Positions 59,130-64,000 of a stretch of DNA of 64,000 nucleotides are shown here, in pieces (position 1 is the stretch's first letter; every line of letters starts with the position of its first letter). Below the pieces are notes generated by a model, which was not told where the DNA came from, did no database searches, and worked only from the letters and a program-made list of their open reading frames with translations. A program made the translations under genes and the position numbers. This DNA is from Centrapalus pauciflorus. Taxonomy: Eukaryota > Streptophyta > Magnoliopsida > Asterales > Asteraceae. The stretch spans positions 190,932 to 254,931 of the forward strand of contig JAANYP010004771.1 in NCBI GenBank assembly GCA_020465985.1, written 5' to 3'.

Positions 59130-59476
59130 CTAGGTGAATTTAAAAAAATTAATAATAAATATTTATAAAAACATGTAAAATAATTATAAAAAATTAAGTT
59201 TATTAGATTTTGGTTAATTATATATTAAATTAGTTTGATTAGATTATAATAGATTGAATTGGATTTGATTTTAATTCAAATTTAATTTTAGTAATGACAT
59301 GTTTGACATGTGCCGAATTATTTGAGTGTTCGACACGGTGAAAATTAGTTACTCATTTAATAGTATTTATAGAATATATTAAAAACAAATTAAATAGCAT
59401 GGCAGGTTGTTATTAATCCAATTGTCACTCTATCTAAATGTCATGTGGAATCTAGTTACTTATATAATAGAATAGA
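59130..59476 (-). mobile_element. Small non-autonomous Helitron, minus orientation
   Basis: On the minus strand it begins TCTATTCTATTATATAAGTA, then ACTAGATTCCACATGACAT, preceded by A. It ends CTAG followed by T (59130-59133). The start resembles the Helitron at 5654. No clear 3' hairpin is seen. A second start-like sequence, TCTATAAATACTATTAAATG, lies inside near 59373, suggesting a nested copy. Confidence 0.5.
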
Positions 59477-61203
59477 TAAATTTTTCTTTTAAAAATGATA
59501 ATAAAATGGATAACCATATATTAGGGCACTAAACTATACCTCATCGGCAAATTACGATACTATTGCATATAGATTGTTTGGTTCATTGTAACAACGGAAA
59601 TAAGAATAAGAATAAAAACAATTTGTATCATCTTTATATTCCAGGTAACAACTAAAAAAAATTATGATAATTGAAATGTATTCTTACTTAATTTTTCTGT
59701 GACATCTAAATAAAATAATTTGTTGATCGAAACATATATATTTTAAAATTATATCAGGTATACTATTTATATTAAAAGGTAGTTGTGTAATGAAATAATA
59801 TACGGTAAATTTGAGTGAATATTGTGAAAGAATAGAAAATATAATCAATGATGTATGTTGTTGATAAAAGTTTTTTAGGTGGATATTTTTGGTCAAGATT
59901 GTTTGTGGCTTTGTAGTCTATTCAACAAAATAAAAAATGTTGTAGTCATCAGATAAGACATTTAAATAATTTAGGAAAATTTTAGTTTATCAAGAAAAAC
60001 TTAATTTAATAATACTTTTTATTATTAGACTAATGAAGATACTTGTTTGTTTGGAAAAACAATATAATAAACACTTAGATGGGAATTTCAAATTTGTGAC
60101 TAGTTCAAACACAGCATATATCAATGTAATTTTAGCCATTAGTAGTCGAAGCCATGACTCCAAATAAATTAGAATTACAAAACAGATCTTTGCAATATAT
60201 TTAATAATTTTTTTTATCCTTGTTTCACCATTTCATTTTATTTTGTTCCTTCCACCTTGGATTTAACAATAAACCACATCTTTATTTCTTCTAGATCATA
60301 CCGTATAATTGACCACAAAAACAAAAATATTTAAATGATGAAAACAAATTTGACCTTAGAAACATTGATAACATAACATCTTTTCTGCATCCATAAAATT
60401 TGGAGGTAATCCTAAAAAATCAGTTACTTAAGAGAGCATAGTATTCAATCATAGAAACTTTACGGGGTCTAGTTGCTGCATAATTTGGTCAATTTGAGAC
60501 ATAACTATGATTATAAGAAAATTTTATAGAAAGATAGATTAGAAGACATAGAAATAAGGTAATAGAAAACAATGAAAATCACATTTTGATTTATCATGTC
60601 ACAGCTATGAATCTAAGATGCAAATTTAATATGATTATGCTATCATATTACCAACAGTTAATAATTTTTTTGCACGCTTAACATAGTCGTTTTCACATAA
60701 ATTTGAAATTGAAAAATAAACAGTTTGATCGAATGTCAAAACATGAAAGTTTTTCAACGAGGTGCAACTAGACAGCAAATTCATAGATAGGTGGAATTTT
60801 ACCTTATAAAATAAATAGATAAAAATATTTTATAAAACCTAACTTCCTTAACTGTTTCTAATATCGTAAACTCATACTTAAGTGTAATGGAGAGAGATAC
60901 TTAAGTGTAATGGAGAGAGTATGATAACCCATACAATATGCCATATGACTATATTTTACAAGCACAGTTCTTTGGAAGATAATTACAATCACACTGGAGA
61001 AGAAATTCTTGCTTTGACATCCCCATTCTATGCTATGGTCCAAGATTCATTTATCGGATTGTGTTCAATGTCTGATTCATGCTTGATCATTTGAGCAAAT
61101 TACACTATGGTTGTGTGATTGTTCATTTACAGCAACATTATATTTTTACAATCCTATATCAAAGTAACATGAAACATGGTGACAACACTATGGTTATTGA
61201 GTA
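59477..61203. other. AT-rich intergenic, nothing recognised
   Basis: About 1.7 kb without coding character. GTAATGGAGAGAGATACTTAA-like sequence is directly repeated near 60881-60920. Confidence 0.4.
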
Positions 61204-61447
61204 CTCCCTCTGTCCCACAAAATTGCAACAGTTATCTTTCGGATTGCCCCAAAAAGATGCAAATTGTCTTTCTTGGTAACTTCTCAGTCCAATTTACTTT
61301 TTGTCCATTGGTAATCATTACATGATAATATAGTAACTTTGATTTAGTCATTTAGGTCCATCAATTCTCCATTATTTTTTGTCCTTCTTGGCAAGCATTT
61401 ACATATATGATCAATAGGCAAACAATTTTATTATACTATGTGTCAGA

Positions 61448-62296
61448 CAGGGCCGTTCCTATCATTTTTGGGGCCCGGGGCAAGAACTCAAAATGGGCCC
61501 TCTCTTTATGTATATATAAACAAAAAATAGTAAACGAAACTTACAGTTTGATTTTGATGATGGTAACCTTGCTTCACCGCTGTTAATCTCAAATCTTTAA
61601 AATATTTCAACCTGCCATTGCAAAACAAAAATTCATAAAAATTTGCCCCTTCGAGCATTTTTAGATGCAAAATCATTAATAAGTACATCAAGATCGATAT
61701 TGTCCAACATATCTTTCTCAATACATAACGTGGCCAAACCATTCAACCTTTCTCAATACATATCTTTCACAGTCTCACACAGATACAATTTCCAGTCCTG
61801 ATTTCCAAACTGAAAGTCCAAACCTGAATCTGAGGATTGAGAAATGAGAATGAGAAATGATTGGTTCGTTTGAGATACAAGAAATTAAGAATCAGTTATC
61901 AGTCGACGATTGAGATATGAACGAGTGAACTGTGAACGACGACCGAATTAGGAATAGGAATACCTTCGGAAATCGGAATTGGAATCGTAATCGACACCTA
62001 TGATGAGAACCCGTTGATTTCTCATCAATCTCCTCGATTTTCGGTTTCTGTTAGCCGACTTTCCGTTAAACGCTCTGCCTCCGCCATTCCGCGTTCCCAA
62101 TTTCTTCTCTTCGTCGGATCTGGGCGTAACACAATGACCGCGTCGGATCTGGGGTGTATCACCCAATTCCTCCTTATTCCTAAATCAGAATTGGGCCTAG
62201 GTAACATATATACACAAAATCAATTTTTTTGGGCCCTTTTGTTGTGTGTGGGCCCTGGGCGGTGGCCCAGCCCTACCAGGCCCAGGGCCGGCCCTG
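61448..62296 (-). mobile_element. 849-bp internally deleted hAT element
   Basis: The ends CAGGGCCGTTCCTATCA and inverse CAGGGCCGGCCCTGGGCC are flanked by a perfect 8-bp duplication GTGTCAGA (61440-61447, 62297-62304). On the minus strand 61633-61749 encodes a 38-residue remnant of a hAT transposase C-terminus. The GGGCCC-rich subterminal segments recall plant hATs that encode TTF-type zinc-finger transposases. No other transposase sequence remains. Confidence 0.88.
61633..61749 (-). pseudogene. C-terminal remnant of a TTF-finger/hAT-dimerisation transposase
   Basis: The last 38 codons read RLNGLATLCIEKDMLD, then LINDFASKNARRGKF and a stop. This is the conserved end of plant TTF-type zinc-finger proteins with a hAT dimerisation domain (LNGLA.L.IEK...DFA..KARR). 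The N-terminal zinc finger and catalytic core are gone, so it cannot act alone. Confidence 0.75.
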
Positions 62297-62641
62297 GTGT
62301 CAGATCAAACATTACATGTTTTTTAAGAGGGATGGAGTGTAGTAATTATTGTGCAATCTACTATAAAATATTATGATTTGGTATTGTACCTAATGTTCCA
62401 ATCGCTTTTTCACCTTTTGCCAAAAACTGAAATTTTCTGACACGTTATCCTATAGTAAGCGTCAACAAAATACCAATTTAGTAAATAAAAGCACAATAGT
62501 TAACTCTCATTCATTTTTGAATATGTGACAAAAGGCAGTTAGAACATGAAGTCAGATGGTCTAATAATCAAATTCCATTATATAATGATCAAAATTTACT
62601 TTACATGACCCTACATGTAGGCGTTTACAGAATAAATGTGC

Positions 62642-62806
62642 TTAGTGAGTAGAAGATGAAGTGGAGTGGTTGAAGGACAAACCATGGTTGACAAAGAGAG
62701 GATTTGAGACATCCATTTTTGTGGACTTTGTTTCCACATTGATGATTTTGGAACCCCTCGAAATTTGATTTTCATTAGGTACAGAATTGCTTCCATCAAC
62801 TTCCAT
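62642..62806 (-). CDS. Small uncharacterised reading frame, 54 residues
   Basis: ATG at 62806, stop at 62642. The sequence starts MEVDGSNSVPNENQ and ends NHGLSFNHSTSSSTH. It is hydrophilic with mixed composition, unlike AT-driven noise nearby. No domain, signal peptide or membrane segment is visible. It could be a small gene, the last exon of a gene extending upstream on the minus strand, or chance. I do not recognise it. Confidence 0.22.
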   Translation of the reverse strand: MEVDGSNSVPNENQISRGSKIINVETKSTKMDVSNPLFVNHGLSFNHSTSSSTH

Positions 62807-62809
62807 CTT

Positions 62810-64000
62810 TGATGATTAGAGAAACCTTAATTACCCAAAGGGACACAACAACAATATGTATCAATAGTAGAAGAAAGAAAGCACAGTTAGAAAATTATTG
62901 AATATCACAAGATAACTATAACTACAATCAATGATTGTGGTTTCCATGGTCTCATCCTTTATGATTTGTTCATTGTTAGACCTTTTTGCAGCTCAATTCC
63001 TTGTAGCATTTTCTATTTATGTGTTTTGCATGCAATTTGTTTGAGTAAAATCATTGTGTCTTATTAGCATTAAGCCATTTATGATAAGATTATTTAAGAT
63101 GAGAAGCAATTTTTCCTTAGTTCCCATTATTAAAACTTTCATAATCCTTTTCTCCAAATTAGTAAATAAACAAACCTTTTGTACAAAGTTCAAAGGGAAA
63201 TGCTAGTCTTATTGTAGCTATCTTAAGCTACTACCAGCCAACACAAATAGTAAAAGTTCGAATTTCAAATGCCAAGTTGATTTTTCTTTGACCAAATTCG
63301 ACAAAAAAAAACCCAAACAAACAAACGCCATTTGCGTATACAAATTCTTTAACTACGTTAATGCATATCAAATTTGCAATAACATAAGCATTCTGGACAC
63401 TGAAAACTTAAAATTGTACGCCAATCTAAAATTGAAACATGCAAATTTGAATATGTAAATTCAAGATCTAAAGCAGCCATTCTTGTGTAATGGATGAAGT
63501 GCACGCCAGTAGAGTAGACGTTTACTGAGCATCATTCGTAATGTTTAACTAGGGCACAAAAAACGTAGTTTTGCTTGTTCAATTAACAAATGACGCGTAT
63601 ATCAGAGCACCCGTAATTCATAGGATTGAACATTTACCTCACTTTTGACTTCAATGGTTGAAATGACAGCTGCAAAATGGGAGGAATCGATTCAAATGGA
63701 TTACTTTCTTCAGATTAGATATCAAATGAAAGGCTTCGAGCTCGGTTTTGGTTTAGGGTATTTTTGGAAAAATTGTAATGTGTTTTTTTTTAATAATTTA
63801 ACAAGAAACAATATTTTTACATGTAACCAAAATTCAATTATTTAGACATATACTATAATTTTTTTAAATGAAAAATCAATCAATCAATCATTACAGCTTA
63901 TATTACTATTTTACAAACATATATTGACGTCATTATATCTTATTAATAGTTGTCTTTTTTTTTTAAATACTTCCCTGTATTTATTACTAGAAAAAATGAT
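62810..64000. other. Intergenic to window end, nothing recognised
   Basis: AT-rich sequence with no supported gene, RNA or element. The frame at 63645-63845 has no recognisable content. Confidence 0.4.

Larger units (their letters stand above)
61204..62339. mobile_element. Stowaway-like MITE interrupted by a hAT element
   Basis: The left end CTCCCTCTGTCCCACAAAAT follows TA. The right end AAGAGGGATGGAGTG is followed by TA. Removing the 849-bp hAT element and one TSD leaves about 279 bp, close to the 255-bp Stowaway at 17834. The right terminus is imperfect. Confidence 0.55.

Noticed and set aside
61948..62376. Open frames on both strands at the right part of the 849-bp hAT element
   Set aside because: They overlap terminal repeats of the element and run past its end. 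No domain is visible.

Overview
The window is nuclear DNA from a flowering plant, almost certainly a core eudicot. The signs are GT-AG introns, an R2R3-MYB gene with the canonical 136/130-nt first exons, a plant S-adenosylmethionine synthetase with a leader intron, a P-class PPR gene, and plant-type transposons in a very AT-rich background. I cannot name the species.

Four genes look intact. An R2R3-MYB of the subgroup 14 (RAX/MYB36) type lies on the minus strand at 1890-3194. A SAM synthetase lies on the plus strand: promoter and leader from about 39.83 kb, CDS 41266-42438. A 625-residue restorer-like PPR gene lies on the minus strand at 47902-49779. A 16-exon FAD-synthase-like gene (PAPS-reductase domain then MoCF domain) lies on the minus strand at 52863-58695. 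They work in transcription, methyl-donor supply, organellar RNA processing and flavin metabolism, and nothing suggests they form a functional cluster.

The interval 4-39 kb is almost entirely transposon-derived. Elements supported by terminal repeats and target-site duplications (TSDs) are: a 656-bp hAT MITE (4194-4849); a sister copy (22154-24708) split by a 1910-bp solo LTR; a 3.2-kb hAT element with a broken BED-finger transposase (26312-29490); a 155-bp hAT MITE; a Stowaway MITE; Helitron ends; fold-back elements; and a SINE with a 15-bp TSD. On the right are a decayed PIF/Harbinger transposase (about 44.1-45.3 kb), a second SINE-like sequence, and a deleted hAT derivative nested in a Stowaway-like MITE (61204-62339).

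The most unusual region is 7.7-16.8 kb, with outliers at 1.1 and 24.7-25.9 kb. At least five sequence-unrelated families of long-inverted-repeat elements sit directly against (TA)n microsatellites, in places strung together as element-(TA)n-element chains. Their outer ends share a degenerate box, RGWTC-N4-GWRWAC, facing outward at a fixed offset in nearly every element. I read this as one mobilisation system acting on many non-autonomous families and targeting TA microsatellites. Rice Micron elements are the nearest precedent I know for TA-microsatellite targeting. No encoded enzyme for it is visible here.
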